DNA of 64,000 bases from Chitinophaga niastensis (GTDB lineage: Bacteria; Bacteroidota; Bacteroidia; Chitinophagales; Chitinophagaceae), in the NCBI RefSeq assembly GCF_003014755.1, contig NZ_PYAW01000003.1, positions 558,001-622,000 on the forward strand. Direction: 5' to 3'. Every line of letters begins with the position of its first letter. The stretch's first letter is position 1. The notes under the pieces are model-generated. The model was not told the origin of the DNA, did not search any database, and worked only from the letters and a program-made list of their open reading frames with translations. Positions 1 through 9,043 of this stretch are shown here, piece after piece. The position numbers were made by a program, and so were the translations under genes.

Positions 1-393
1 GCCTATAAACGGTTGAAAAACCCGGGGGCAGCAGATGAGTTAAATGAGCAGGGGGCAGCAGAAATGAAAAGCTTTACATCATGGCTACGGCAAATGAAAG
101 ACAGTTTTGCCGGAAAAGCCAGTAAAGACTGGTATCATCAGCAATTACACAAGATTTATGAAGAAGATGAAGAACCGGAAGTATCAGAAACAGTAGAGAA
201 GATGGCGATGAGCTCTATTACATTTAATAATGATATCGTATCTGAAACACTGGCGGAAATCTGGGTGCGTCAGCACCAGTATGGTAACGCCATTAAGATA
301 TATCAAAAATTAAGTTTGCTTAATCCCGACAAAAACGCTTATTTTGCGCAAAAGATAGTAGAATTAAAGTCAAAAACAGACAAAAATAAATAG
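1..393 (+). CDS. C-terminal part of a TPR-like hypothetical protein (5' truncated by window edge)
   Basis: The reading frame is open from base 1 (Ala-Tyr-Lys-Arg before the first possible start, a TTG at 13), so the true start probably lies outside the window. The visible 130 or so residues are hydrophilic, with an acidic stretch (EEDEEPEVSE). The last 50 residues (ETLAEIWVRQHQYGNAIKIY, then QKLSLLNPDKNAYFAQKI) have the helix-turn-helix pattern of a single tetratricopeptide unit. It ends 8 bases before secG, so co-transcription is likely. A TPR-like gene just ahead of secG is, as far as I recall, common in Bacteroidota. Function is unknown; a scaffold role is inference only. Confidence 0.7.
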   Translation, partial: AYKRLKNPGAADELNEQGAAEMKSFTSWLRQMKDSFAGKASKDWYHQQLHKIYEEDEEPEVSETVEKMAMSSITFNNDIVSETLAEIWVRQHQYGNAIKIYQKLSLLNPDKNAYFAQKIVELKSKTDKNK

Positions 394-401
394 TAATTTC
401 T

Positions 402-749
402 ATGTTGATAATTTTTGGTATCCTGATCATATTAGCCTGTGTGTTGTTAGGCTTTTTCGTGCTGATCCAGAACCCTAAAGGTGGCGGCTTGTCTGGCTCC
501 CTTGGTGGTGTAGGTAATCAGGTGATTGGGGTGCGTCAGACTACTGACGTGTTAGAAAAAGGTACCTGGATCCTGGCTATTGTGATTGCATTATTATGCC
601 TGACAGCTCCTTTCTTTATTGGTAAAAGCAGCAAAGGCCCGGTAAGCGCTCCTACTGCAGTAGAAAGAGCTTCCGCTGGTCAACCGGTACCACAGCAGGC
701 ACCTCCTGCTCAGTTGCCACAAGCTCCGGCTCCGGCCCCTAAGAAATAA
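402..749 (+). CDS. secG: Preprotein translocase subunit SecG
   Basis: SecG is the small accessory subunit of the SecYEG protein-export channel in the inner membrane. The 115-residue product has the family architecture: transmembrane segment at residues 2-22, a cytoplasmic loop with the conserved QNPKGGGLSGSLGG-type motif at about 24-37, a second hydrophobic helix at about 55-75, and a low-complexity Ala/Pro/Gln-rich tail. That tail (APAPAPKK) is typical of Bacteroidota SecG and is not conserved. The ATG start at 402 follows the upstream gene by 8 bases. A stem-loop with a T-tract follows at 777-806. Confidence 0.95.
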   Translation: MLIIFGILIILACVLLGFFVLIQNPKGGGLSGSLGGVGNQVIGVRQTTDVLEKGTWILAIVIALLCLTAPFFIGKSSKGPVSAPTAVERASAGQPVPQQAPPAQLPQAPAPAPKK

Positions 750-776
750 TCATCTTATCTGAATAATAATTCATGA

Positions 777-806
777 AACCTCGCCGTTAAAAGCGAGGTT
801 TTTTTT
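777..806 (+). terminator. Rho-independent terminator after secG
   Basis: AACCTCGC and GCGAGGTT form an 8-bp stem around the loop CGTTAAAA region, followed directly by a run of eight T. It would end the transcript that includes secG. Confidence 0.85.
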
Positions 807-892
807 AATGGCGACTGATGGAGTATATTGAAAACCCTTCCGTTATCACGGTACTCACTCTTTATCGCAATACGTAATGTTGAATACTATCT

Positions 893-1945
893 ATGGCTAA
901 AAAAAGCAAACAAACCAGTCAACGATCTGTCTGGATAAGGCGGATACTGGTCATTGCCGGCTGTTTAGCTGCCGGCGCCCTGGTATACATCTCCTACCGC
1001 GTGTTTGGCCCGAATACAAAAGCTTTTGGCGATACCAAATACTTCTATGTACGTACTAACAGCACCTACGATAATGTGCTGGACGGACTGGAAGAACAAG
1101 GCATTGTACGCAACCGCAACAGCTTCAACTGGGTGGCTAAGGAACTCAGTTACCCTTCCCGCGTAAAAGCCGGTCGCTATAAAATAGTCAGGGGCATGAG
1201 CAATTTTGATATTGTGAAATTGCTGCGCTCCGGAAAACAATCACCGGTAGACCTCGTAATCAATAAATTACGCACTAAAGATGATTTTGTAAGAAAGATA
1301 TGCACCAGCCTGGAGGCTGATTCCACCGTATTACGCTCCCTGATGCAAGATCCTGTATACCTTCGGCAGTTTGGACTGGATACCAACACCGTGATGTGTA
1401 CCGTGGTGCCCAACACCTACGAGTTCTATTGGAATACCGGCGCTGAAGCAGTGTTTAAAAAGCTGGAAAAGGCAAGAGAAGAATTCTGGACACCGGAACG
1501 AAAAGAAAAAGCAAAGGCACTAGGCTTAACTCCCAATGAAGTAACAATACTCGGCTCCATTGTAGAGGAAGAAAGCAATAAAAATGATGAAAAACCATTG
1601 ATTGCCAGCGTATACCTGAACCGTTACCGCAAAAACATGCTGCTGCAGGCTGATCCTACCGTAAAATTTGCACTACAGAATTTTGGACTGAAAAGGATCC
1701 TTAAAGCGCATACCCAGTTCGATTCACCATATAACACTTACCAATATGCCGGGCTGCCGCCGGGCCCCATCTGCACACCTTCCGTAAAAACTTTAAATGC
1801 GGTATTAAACACACCGGAAACAGATTACCTGTATTTTTGTGCCAGATCCGACTTCTCCGGCTATCATGCTTTTGCAGCCACCTATGCAGAACACCTGGTG
1901 AATGCAAAACTGTACCAGGCCGAATTGAACAAGAGAGGATATTAA
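893..1945 (+). CDS. mltG: Endolytic murein transglycosylase MltG (YceG family)
   Basis: MltG cleaves nascent peptidoglycan glycan strands at the inner membrane and is thought to set strand length. The 350-residue protein has a short basic N-terminus, one membrane anchor (about residues 18-36) and a periplasmic YceG domain. The catalytic region is visible as SIVEEESNKNDE, with the candidate acid Glu at about 225-227, followed by the conserved IASVYLNRYRKNMLLQADPT and the later LPPGPICTP segment. Length fits the family. The ATG start at 893 puts the membrane anchor in the expected place. It is followed 13 bases later by a BrkB-type membrane protein, probably co-transcribed. Confidence 0.95.
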   Translation: MAKKSKQTSQRSVWIRRILVIAGCLAAGALVYISYRVFGPNTKAFGDTKYFYVRTNSTYDNVLDGLEEQGIVRNRNSFNWVAKELSYPSRVKAGRYKIVRGMSNFDIVKLLRSGKQSPVDLVINKLRTKDDFVRKICTSLEADSTVLRSLMQDPVYLRQFGLDTNTVMCTVVPNTYEFYWNTGAEAVFKKLEKAREEFWTPERKEKAKALGLTPNEVTILGSIVEEESNKNDEKPLIASVYLNRYRKNMLLQADPTVKFALQNFGLKRILKAHTQFDSPYNTYQYAGLPPGPICTPSVKTLNAVLNTPETDYLYFCARSDFSGYHAFAATYAEHLVNAKLYQAELNKRGY

Positions 1946-1958
1946 AATTAAAATCAAA

Positions 1959-2921
1959 TTGGCATTCAGACCCGAAAACATCATTTTCCGTTCACGCCCT
2001 TACCGCCGGCTGGTGGATCGCAGCAAAACGCTGATCTTGCCTGGCTTTGAAGGCTTACCGCTATATGATGTACTCAAACATTTCGGGCAGGAAACCAAAA
2101 ACAGGGGGTTGGGCGACCGGGCCAGGGCTATTTCCTTTAACTTCCTGTTGGCCATTCCTCCATTTTTTATCTTTCTGTTTACATTGGTGCCTTATGTGCC
2201 TGTGAAAAATATAGAAGCCACCCTCTATGACCTGGCCCAGGATCTTACACCTAACTATAAAACCTACAAGATTGTACGGGACATGATGCATGATTTCCTG
2301 TATACACATCGTAACGGGTTATTGTCTGTGGCATTTCTGATGGGGTTCTTCTATTCTTCCAACGGGGTGATGGGTATCCTCCGGTCTTTCAGCAAAATAG
2401 GCGGTGCAGGTTTCCGGAGAAGGAAGTGGTGGCAGAACAGGCTGATAGCACTGCAGCTCACCGCTATACTGGTGCTAATATTGCTGATCACTGTAGGACT
2501 GATCATTGCCCAGGGCGCCACATTACGCTGGGTATTTAACCTGGTAGGCATCAAAAGTACACTGCTGCGCAACGTTATTGATATTGCCCGATGGATACTG
2601 ATCATTATGTTGTTTTACTCCATAAATTCAGTGCTGTACCGCATCGGTGCTGCTACTACCAAAAGATGGAAATTCATTACCGCCGGTGCTACCGTAGCTA
2701 CTATTTTCATGATCGTGGTAACGGTGGGCTTCTCTTATTTTGTGAATAATTTCGCTAATTATAATAAGATCTACGGCTCTATCGGTACTATCCTTGTTTT
2801 TATGCTCTGGATCTTTCTCAATTCTTTCATCCTGCTGATAGGATTTGAGCTGAATGCCAGTATCCGCGCCTTGAGCGATAATGCACAGGAAGAGAAAAAG
2901 AAACTGTTACGTACTTTATAA
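1959..2921 (+). CDS. YihY/BrkB family inner-membrane protein
   Basis: A polytopic membrane protein of the YihY/BrkB (formerly 'RNase BN') family, whose biochemical role is not settled. About six hydrophobic segments are visible, including ISFNFLLAIPPFFIFLFTLV, ILVLILLITVGLIIAQGATL and ILVFMLWIFLNSFILLIGFE. The family signature around YGSIGTILVFMLWIFLNS near the C-terminus is present. The 320-residue length is normal. The start appears to be TTG at 1959; no ATG occurs in frame before the first membrane helix, and GAGAGGAT lies upstream. It follows mltG by 13 bases, in a probable operon. Confidence 0.88.
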   Translation: MAFRPENIIFRSRPYRRLVDRSKTLILPGFEGLPLYDVLKHFGQETKNRGLGDRARAISFNFLLAIPPFFIFLFTLVPYVPVKNIEATLYDLAQDLTPNYKTYKIVRDMMHDFLYTHRNGLLSVAFLMGFFYSSNGVMGILRSFSKIGGAGFRRRKWWQNRLIALQLTAILVLILLITVGLIIAQGATLRWVFNLVGIKSTLLRNVIDIARWILIIMLFYSINSVLYRIGAATTKRWKFITAGATVATIFMIVVTVGFSYFVNNFANYNKIYGSIGTILVFMLWIFLNSFILLIGFELNASIRALSDNAQEEKKKLLRTL

Positions 2922-3060
2922 CCTGATTTTCGAAGCTACACTTTGTAAATATTTCTATTTTATAAAATATTTATATATCTTCCTTAATTATTGCCCCTTA
3001 AACGCAATAAAATACTGTCGCATTTTGTTATATTTAGTAAGGACCTGAAAACCATCAATT

Positions 3061-3669
3061 ATGATTAAGGCCACCTTTTATTTATCCTGTTTTACCATTC
3101 TGCTCACCGCATTTCAACCAGGCAGAGAAACATCACTGGATTTGGGTGCTCCCATACCAAAACAGGAAGCTACCTGGCTGGATGTTTCCGGAAAAGAAAT
3201 TTCTTTAAATAGCGCCAAAGGAAACAATGGCCTGCTGGTGGTATTCGCCGGCAACCACTGTCCGTATATGGTGCGTAACCAGGAAAGACTACATGTCCTC
3301 TGTACATTTGCACGCAAAAATAATATTGGTGTGGTAATGGTCAATTCCAACGAAGCCGCGCGTAACGAAGGAGAATCAATGTCTGCGATGAAAGAGTATG
3401 CAGTAAGGCAGCAATTTTCATGGTATTATATAATAGATAAAAATGCAGCTTTGGCAGATGCTTTTGATGCTAACCATACACCGGAATGTTTCCTCTTCGA
3501 TAAAAATAGCAAGCTTGCTTATAAAGGTGCGATAGATGATAGTCCGGGTAACGCAGATGCCGTAAAAGCCCGCTTACTGCAAAATGCCATGAATGATGTG
3601 TTGGCTGGAAAAGCAGTAGCAGTAGGCAGTTCCAATTGTATGGGTTGTAATATAAAAAGAAGATTATAA
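3061..3669 (+). CDS. Secreted thioredoxin-fold (AhpC/TSA-like) protein
   Basis: A 202-residue exported redoxin. An N-terminal signal peptide (about residues 1-18) precedes a thioredoxin fold. The active-site region is NHCPYM with a single cysteine (Cys67), as in the CPY-type branch of thioredoxin-like/AhpC-TSA proteins rather than CxxC thioredoxins. The cis-Pro segment appears as NHTPECFLFD, followed by YKGAIDD. The tail CMGCNIK (Cys193 and Cys196) matches the GC-S-IK tail seen in this branch; here it forms a CxxC that could act as the resolving pair. The substrate is unknown. It stands alone between AT-rich DNA and a family A palindrome. Confidence 0.85.
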   Translation: MIKATFYLSCFTILLTAFQPGRETSLDLGAPIPKQEATWLDVSGKEISLNSAKGNNGLLVVFAGNHCPYMVRNQERLHVLCTFARKNNIGVVMVNSNEAARNEGESMSAMKEYAVRQQFSWYYIIDKNAALADAFDANHTPECFLFDKNSKLAYKGAIDDSPGNADAVKARLLQNAMNDVLAGKAVAVGSSNCMGCNIKRRL

Positions 3670-3671
3670 AA

Positions 3672-3752
3672 AAGAATTACGAATTGAGAATTACGGCTAT
3701 AAGCGAAGATCGCTGCGATCCGTAATTCTCAATTCGTAATTCGTAATTCTTT
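3672..3752. repeat. Family A palindromic repeat, copy 1
   Basis: Left arm 3674-3696 (GAATTACGAATTGAGAATTA...) and right arm 3720-3742 are perfect reverse complements of 23 bases, with an extra GTAATTCT on the right. The 23-base centre contains AGCGAAGATCGC. A-tracts and T-tracts outside the arms mean that it could also terminate both convergent neighbours (the thioredoxin-fold gene and the M14 peptidase gene). Four more copies occur at 38880, 47537, 53268 and 57310. Confidence 0.9.
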
Positions 3753-3754
3753 TT

Positions 3755-6283
3755 TTATTGTCCTACCAGGAACACAGCATTACTAAATAACAACTTCCCA
3801 TTCTCCCAAAAACTTCTGAACAACGGGTTATCTGCCATAATAACTACTTGCCCGCTACCAATATCTTTTACACCAAATAGTAATCCGTCTTTCAACTGCT
3901 TAAGGGTTTCGGCGCCTACAAAACCACTGAGATAGTTATCTTTCTTTAACACACCTACGTTCCAGCCACTGCTGTCAATGAATTCGTAGAGGCGGGAATC
4001 TTGTTTTAAGGTGTAATAAAAATCAGGATATCCAAAGGCAAGCGGATGTGTTATATCTAATTGCACTTTGTAAATAGCACCGGGTATGAATTGTTTCACA
4101 CTTTCGCGTTCGCGGTTAGCATAGGGTTTCAGCACATTATAAGGATGTTCAGCGGCTGCTTTTTCCTTTGCTTCTTTATCTTCCTCATCTTTCTTCAACT
4201 TAATACCCCAATCCGCACCTGCTACCTGGGCAGCTGCACCTTCCAGTGCAATCAGTTTACCACCATTGGTGATCCAGTCTTTCAAACGCTCTGTGGCAGC
4301 CTTATCAGAGAAGAGCTTGTATTCACCTTCCGGCAAAATCAACACATCGGTCTGTTCCCAGTCCATTGCAGTCAATCTTCGTTCATTCACCACCGTTAGT
4401 GGGAAATCCAGTTGCTGTTCAAAGAAATGCCATATTTCTCCCATGCCCAGCGATGAAACCTCATCGCCTACTACCAGCACTACTTTGGGCGATTTAATAT
4501 ATCTTATTTTATCAGATCCGAAGTCAGTCCCTTTGTCTACAAAACCGCTGGGAACTGCATCCAGTACAATTTTAAAGCGATTAGCCTGTGAAGTGATAAA
4601 GTTGTCAAACTGTTCACCTTTACTGGTGTTACCGGTACGTGTAATGATAAGTGTTCCCGCAGGAAAATCTTTACCACCCACACTAAAAGGCACTTCTGTA
4701 AAACGCACTTTTATATCATGCTTCAATAAGGCCGATAAAAATTTCACGTCCCGCAGGCTATTCCATTTTGCTACATAAGCGTATGGTTTTTGCGCTATCA
4801 GTGGGGTGTTGTTACGTACTGCCGGCGAATCTGTTGCAGGTGTAAGCGGCTGTGTTACTGCATATGCCGGCAAACCGTATGCATAAGGCAATGCCCAGGC
4901 AGTAATATCATAAGTAACAGAATCTGTTAAGTGAGATACCGGTTCAAATAATACCCGCAGCATATTGGAATGCGGCTGGTAAGCATTGATGACCAGGTCT
5001 TCTTTATCTATATTAAAATGTTCGGTTTTACCGGTAAAATAGTTAAATCCGCTGGCACTGCCGGTATTGGAACCAAAGCCAAAAGTAATATTATTCCTGC
5101 GCAACAATTCCGCCAGGGTATTCAGCTTTTCTGTATTGCCGGCTGCTTTTACCACGTATGATTTATAGCCTCCCTGCGGGTCTTTTTTTGCTACCTCAAA
5201 GTAATGTGTAAACTCGCTAAGGATCTTTGGTGCGTTTTGCGAAGCTACTTCTATAGTAGACATCCCCGTAGTAAAATGATGCGCAATACGATCTGCTAAT
5301 GTAAGGGTGTCACCATCCTTTTTCAAAACCGCTACGCCTGCTCTCCCACTACCGCCTTGTTCGAAGGTCATGCCGATAGCACCATTATACATCGGATAGG
5401 TATCTCCATAGCTGGGATAGAAAAGGTCGAAACGTTCTTTTGTGAAATATAACCAACCCTGCTGATCAAAATATTTTGCATTATTTCTACCGATCTTCTC
5501 CTGCATCTCGCGCTGCCAGGGCGTTATAGCATCATGAAAAGGTTCCGCTGCCGGTGCAAAATAATAAGGCGCTTCTATTTCCTGTTCATGAAAATCTACG
5601 TGTAGCTGCGGCATCCACTGGTTATATTTTGTTACCCGTTGCTGCGATTCCTGCTGCGTTTGCCAGGCCCAGTCGCGGTTCAGGTCAAAATAATAGTGGT
5701 TGGCCCTACCACCGGGCCAGGGCTCATCATGCTCCCTGGAATAGCGGTATACATTGGGGTGCAGGCCACGTGTGCTGTTGTAAAAGTTCACATACCTTTC
5801 ATGTCCGTCGGGGTTCAGGCAGGGATCAATGATCACTACTGTATGCTGCAGCCATTCCTGCGTTTGTGCATTGCCGTTATTGGCCAGTTCATAGAGTGTT
5901 TTCATGGATGCCTCAGTAGACACCGCCTCGTTGCCATGTACGTTGTAGCTGAGCCAAACAATTACCGGCTGGTTGCTTTTACTGTTATCCCGGGCATTAG
6001 ACATGTCCAGACTACGCTGCCGGATCTCTTCCAGTCTGCCGGAATTTTCAGGAGAAGCTACAATCGCCATCATCAATGGACGACCTTCATAAGTAGTACC
6101 GTATTGCTCCAGCTTCACATTTTTAGCCGCGGCGGCAACCTGTTTAAAATACTCCACCACCTTGTAATGTGGGGTAAATTGTGTTCCCAGAGGATAACCG
6201 AGGAACTGATCGGGTGTTGGCACCTGGGCTTGTATCCGGGAAAAGCCCAATAATACAAAAGCCAATAATACATATCTGCGCAT
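3755..6283 (-). CDS. Secreted M14-family zinc carboxypeptidase
   Basis: An exported metallopeptidase of the carboxypeptidase A (M14) superfamily, 842 residues. Residues 1-19 form a signal peptide ending at IQAQ. The catalytic domain covers about 30-340. It shows the zinc motif HGNE (His116, Glu119), NPDG at 157-160, DLNRDW at 200-205 and HVDFHEQ, with the third zinc ligand probably His232. The C-terminal half (about 350-842) contains a GATase-like or Rossmann-like segment (VVLVVGDEVSSLGMGEIWHF, then ILPEGEY and WITNGGKLIALEG) and no further recognisable catalytic motif. Such long M14 proteins are common in Bacteroidota. The role is probably degradation of extracellular or periplasmic peptides. 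It is transcribed away from ggt. Confidence 0.9.
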   Translation of the reverse strand: MRRYVLLAFVLLGFSRIQAQVPTPDQFLGYPLGTQFTPHYKVVEYFKQVAAAAKNVKLEQYGTTYEGRPLMMAIVASPENSGRLEEIRQRSLDMSNARDNSKSNQPVIVWLSYNVHGNEAVSTEASMKTLYELANNGNAQTQEWLQHTVVIIDPCLNPDGHERYVNFYNSTRGLHPNVYRYSREHDEPWPGGRANHYYFDLNRDWAWQTQQESQQRVTKYNQWMPQLHVDFHEQEIEAPYYFAPAAEPFHDAITPWQREMQEKIGRNNAKYFDQQGWLYFTKERFDLFYPSYGDTYPMYNGAIGMTFEQGGSGRAGVAVLKKDGDTLTLADRIAHHFTTGMSTIEVASQNAPKILSEFTHYFEVAKKDPQGGYKSYVVKAAGNTEKLNTLAELLRRNNITFGFGSNTGSASGFNYFTGKTEHFNIDKEDLVINAYQPHSNMLRVLFEPVSHLTDSVTYDITAWALPYAYGLPAYAVTQPLTPATDSPAVRNNTPLIAQKPYAYVAKWNSLRDVKFLSALLKHDIKVRFTEVPFSVGGKDFPAGTLIITRTGNTSKGEQFDNFITSQANRFKIVLDAVPSGFVDKGTDFGSDKIRYIKSPKVVLVVGDEVSSLGMGEIWHFFEQQLDFPLTVVNERRLTAMDWEQTDVLILPEGEYKLFSDKAATERLKDWITNGGKLIALEGAAAQVAGADWGIKLKKDEEDKEAKEKAAAEHPYNVLKPYANRERESVKQFIPGAIYKVQLDITHPLAFGYPDFYYTLKQDSRLYEFIDSSGWNVGVLKKDNYLSGFVGAETLKQLKDGLLFGVKDIGSGQVVIMADNPLFRSFWENGKLLFSNAVFLVGQ

Positions 6284-6351
6284 AGAAAGCGAACAATTAG
6301 ATAACGTAAGATAGGGATTGTTTTCTTAATTTAGACCCAAACACTAAACCC

Positions 6352-8058
6352 ATGCGTTTCCTGATTCTGCTTGGTATGACTGTGTGCACCATGTACGCTG
6401 CCTGTGCCCAACAACCGGTTGATGAGCTTCATCCTTACAACTACACGATTGATAAAGATATTAAAGTACTACACGGTGCTGTAGTATCGGCACATCCGCT
6501 GGCCAGCCGTGTAGGTGCTATCATACTGCAGCAGGGTGGCAATGCAGTAGATGCAGCTATTGCCACGCAACTGGCGCTGGCTGTGGTTTACCCCGGTGCA
6601 GGCAACATTGGTGGCGGAGGCTTCCTCGTGGCGCATTTAAAAAACGGCCGTAACATAGCTATCGATTATCGCGAAACAGCACCAGCCAAAGCCGGCAGGG
6701 ATATGTACCTGGACGCCCTCGGCAATCCAATCACGCAACTGAGTCTTGATGGCCACCTGGCTGCCGGGATACCCGGTACAGTAGCCGGACTCTTTGCTGC
6801 TATGAAATATGCCAAACTGCCTTTTACAAAACTCATAGATCCTGCTATCCGCCTGGCAGACAAAGGTTTTGCCATCACAGAAGCAGAAGCAAACGGCCTG
6901 AATACCTATAAGGCGGAATTCGAAAAACTGAACACAGCAAAAACAGTATTCATAAAGGAGCAACCATGGAAGGCAGGTGACACCCTGATCCAGAAAGAAC
7001 TGGCACATACGCTCACGCTTATACGAAATAAAGGCGCTGCAGGGTTTTACCAGGGAGAAACGGCCGCCAACATCGTAGCAGAAATGCAACGCGGCCACGG
7101 CATCATTACCCTGGAGGATCTTAAAAACTATAAAGCCTGTGAACGCATCGCTGTTGCTTTTAACTATAAAGGCTATACGATTTTAACGATGCCGCTGCCT
7201 TCCAGCGGTGGTATTTGTTTGCAGCAGATGATGGGCATGGTAGAAAATTACCCGCTGGCACAATGGGGCTTTCATTCTCCCCAGGCCATCCAGCTGATGG
7301 TGGAAGTAGAAAGAAGAGCCTACGCCGACAGGGCACAATTCCTGGGTGATCCCGACTTTGTAAAAGTGCCCGTAGCTAAATTAACAGATAAAAAATACCT
7401 CACTACCCGCATGCTGGACTATGTGCCGATGAAAGCCGGCTCCAGTGATAAAACAAAAGCCGGTACTTTACCCGAAAGTGAAGAAACTACACATCTCAGT
7501 ATCATAGATGCCGATGGCAATGCCGTTTCTGTTACCACTACACTCAATGGCCACTACGGCAGCAGAACAGTGGTGGGCAAATCCGGCTTTCTGCTCAACA
7601 ATGAAATGGACGACTTCAGCGTAAAACCCGGCGTACCTAATATGTACGGACTGGTAGGCACAGAAGCCAATGCCATCACACCCGGCAAACGTATGCTCAG
7701 CTCAATGACACCTACCATTGTTTTGCAACAGCAGCAACCATTATACTCACTGGGTACACCTGGTGGCTCTACCATCATCACCTCCGTTTTTCAAACGTTA
7801 ATGAATACACTGGAATTTGGCCTCTCTCCTGCTGATGCAATAAACCAGTCAAAGTTCCATCATCAGTGGCTACCGGATGAAATTGCAGTAGAGAAAGATT
7901 TCCCCGACAGCACCGTACAATCCTTACAGAGCATGGGTTACAAGGTGGTGAAGCGGGGTCCTGTTGGTCGCACGGAAATCATTAAAAGAGCGCCTGCCCT
8001 CCGTTTCCTGGATGCTTCCGGAGATAAACGTGGCGACGACAGTGCAGCAGGATATTAA
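6352..8058 (+). CDS. ggt: Gamma-glutamyltransferase
   Basis: A periplasmic or secreted N-terminal nucleophile hydrolase that transfers or hydrolyses the gamma-glutamyl group of glutathione-like compounds. A signal peptide (residues 1-19) precedes a 568-residue proenzyme. Family motifs are clear: NAVDAAIATQLAL, GAGNIGGGGF and DYRETAP near the N-terminus. The autoprocessing site is ETTHLSIID, with the nucleophile Thr at 379-380 and cleavage giving the small subunit. It is followed by DADGNAVSVTTTLNG, LLNNEMDDF and GTPGGSTIIT. The length is standard. It is divergent from the M14 peptidase, 68 bases apart, and is followed by a DinB-like gene. Confidence 0.95.
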   Translation: MRFLILLGMTVCTMYAACAQQPVDELHPYNYTIDKDIKVLHGAVVSAHPLASRVGAIILQQGGNAVDAAIATQLALAVVYPGAGNIGGGGFLVAHLKNGRNIAIDYRETAPAKAGRDMYLDALGNPITQLSLDGHLAAGIPGTVAGLFAAMKYAKLPFTKLIDPAIRLADKGFAITEAEANGLNTYKAEFEKLNTAKTVFIKEQPWKAGDTLIQKELAHTLTLIRNKGAAGFYQGETAANIVAEMQRGHGIITLEDLKNYKACERIAVAFNYKGYTILTMPLPSSGGICLQQMMGMVENYPLAQWGFHSPQAIQLMVEVERRAYADRAQFLGDPDFVKVPVAKLTDKKYLTTRMLDYVPMKAGSSDKTKAGTLPESEETTHLSIIDADGNAVSVTTTLNGHYGSRTVVGKSGFLLNNEMDDFSVKPGVPNMYGLVGTEANAITPGKRMLSSMTPTIVLQQQQPLYSLGTPGGSTIITSVFQTLMNTLEFGLSPADAINQSKFHHQWLPDEIAVEKDFPDSTVQSLQSMGYKVVKRGPVGRTEIIKRAPALRFLDASGDKRGDDSAAGY

Positions 8059-8079
8059 ACGAAACTCAAAATATATATT

Positions 8080-8610
8080 ATGTCACTTGCATCCATTTAT
8101 TTACAAAGCGTATTATCACGCCTGGAAATACACCGTCAGCTGGGGTTAAAAACCATTCATCGTTTGGATACTGCGCAACTGCACTGGCAAGCGGAAGGTG
8201 AACCTAACAGCATTGCATTTATTATAAAACACCTGCATGGCAATATGTTATCGCGGTGGACCGACTTCCTCACTACAGATGGAGAAAAACCCAATCGTAA
8301 CAGGGACCAGGAATTTGAAGATGATAATACCTCCCATGAACAGCTCCTGCAACAATGGAACGAAGGCTGGGATTGTATGCTGAATGCCATCCGTAGCCTA
8401 CAGGAAGCTGATCTCGAAAAAACAGTATTCATCCGTAAAGAGCCACATGCCGTAGTAGATGCTATTAACCGGCAGCTGGCACATGTACCCTATCACGTAG
8501 GACAAATTGTATATATCGGTAAAATGATACTCAAAGATAAATGGGAAAGTTTATCCATTCCCAAAGGACAATCAGCTGCATACAACAAAGAAAAAACCGG
8601 GAATAAATAA
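8080..8610 (+). CDS. DinB-like DUF1572 family protein
   Basis: A 176-residue four-helix-bundle protein of the DinB/YfiT superfamily, DUF1572 branch. The pattern is a histidine in the first helix pair (IAFIIKHLHGNMLSRW), the short loop with DGEKPNRNRDQEFED, and HVPYHVGQIVYIGKM near the C-terminus. The separated histidines are the likely metal triad known from DinB-like proteins. Members are usually thiol-dependent or metal-dependent transferases, but this branch has no assigned reaction. It starts 21 bases after ggt and ends 4 bases before the next lipoprotein gene, so the four genes from ggt to 10096 may form one transcript. Confidence 0.85.
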   Translation: MSLASIYLQSVLSRLEIHRQLGLKTIHRLDTAQLHWQAEGEPNSIAFIIKHLHGNMLSRWTDFLTTDGEKPNRNRDQEFEDDNTSHEQLLQQWNEGWDCMLNAIRSLQEADLEKTVFIRKEPHAVVDAINRQLAHVPYHVGQIVYIGKMILKDKWESLSIPKGQSAAYNKEKTGNK

Positions 8611-8614
8611 ATAC

Positions 8615-9037
8615 ATGAAATTACGTATAGTCTTATCGGTTATTACTGCTTTGTTAGCGATGACCGGCTGCAAAACGAAAACAACTAACGAGCTGCTGAT
8701 GCATAAAAAGTGGCGGGTATATGATGTACAAATACCACCCGACGCACCTGTCAGCAATACACAATACATCCAGGCAGCAGACCTGAAAAAGGGCTACTAC
8801 AGCGATGTGTATTATCAGTTCCTCGATGATAACCTTTTTGTAGCCACCATTGCCGGCAAACCTGATTCCGGTAAATACTTTATACTCAGTAACGGAGCTA
8901 TGATCTCTGTAACGGCATCTAACGGCGACCGCAAAGTGGAAAACCTCGTTACGGTGATGAAGCTAACCGATACTAACTTTGACATGAAAGTCACCTCTAC
9001 TGATTTTCAGTTTATCTTATGTACAAAGAAAGAATAA
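8615..9037 (+). CDS. Small lipoprotein of unknown function
   Basis: A 140-residue protein with a lipoprotein signal: a hydrophobic stretch at 4-17 and the lipobox MTGC (Cys about 19). The mature part begins with a Lys/Thr-rich linker and has alternating beta strands (VYYQFLDDNLFVATI, KYFILSNGAMISV). It is similar in style to lipocalin-like Bacteroidota lipoproteins, but I cannot assign a family with confidence. It lies in a tight run with DUF1572 upstream (4 bases) and a PLP enzyme downstream (6 bases). Confidence 0.7.
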   Translation: MKLRIVLSVITALLAMTGCKTKTTNELLMHKKWRVYDVQIPPDAPVSNTQYIQAADLKKGYYSDVYYQFLDDNLFVATIAGKPDSGKYFILSNGAMISVTASNGDRKVENLVTVMKLTDTNFDMKVTSTDFQFILCTKKE

Positions 9038-9043
9038 AGGCAC

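Noticed and set aside
4061..6253. Several open frames antisense to the M14 peptidase gene
   Set aside because: The peptidase shows its signal peptide, zinc ligands and full length. The antisense frames have no recognisable domain or start context.
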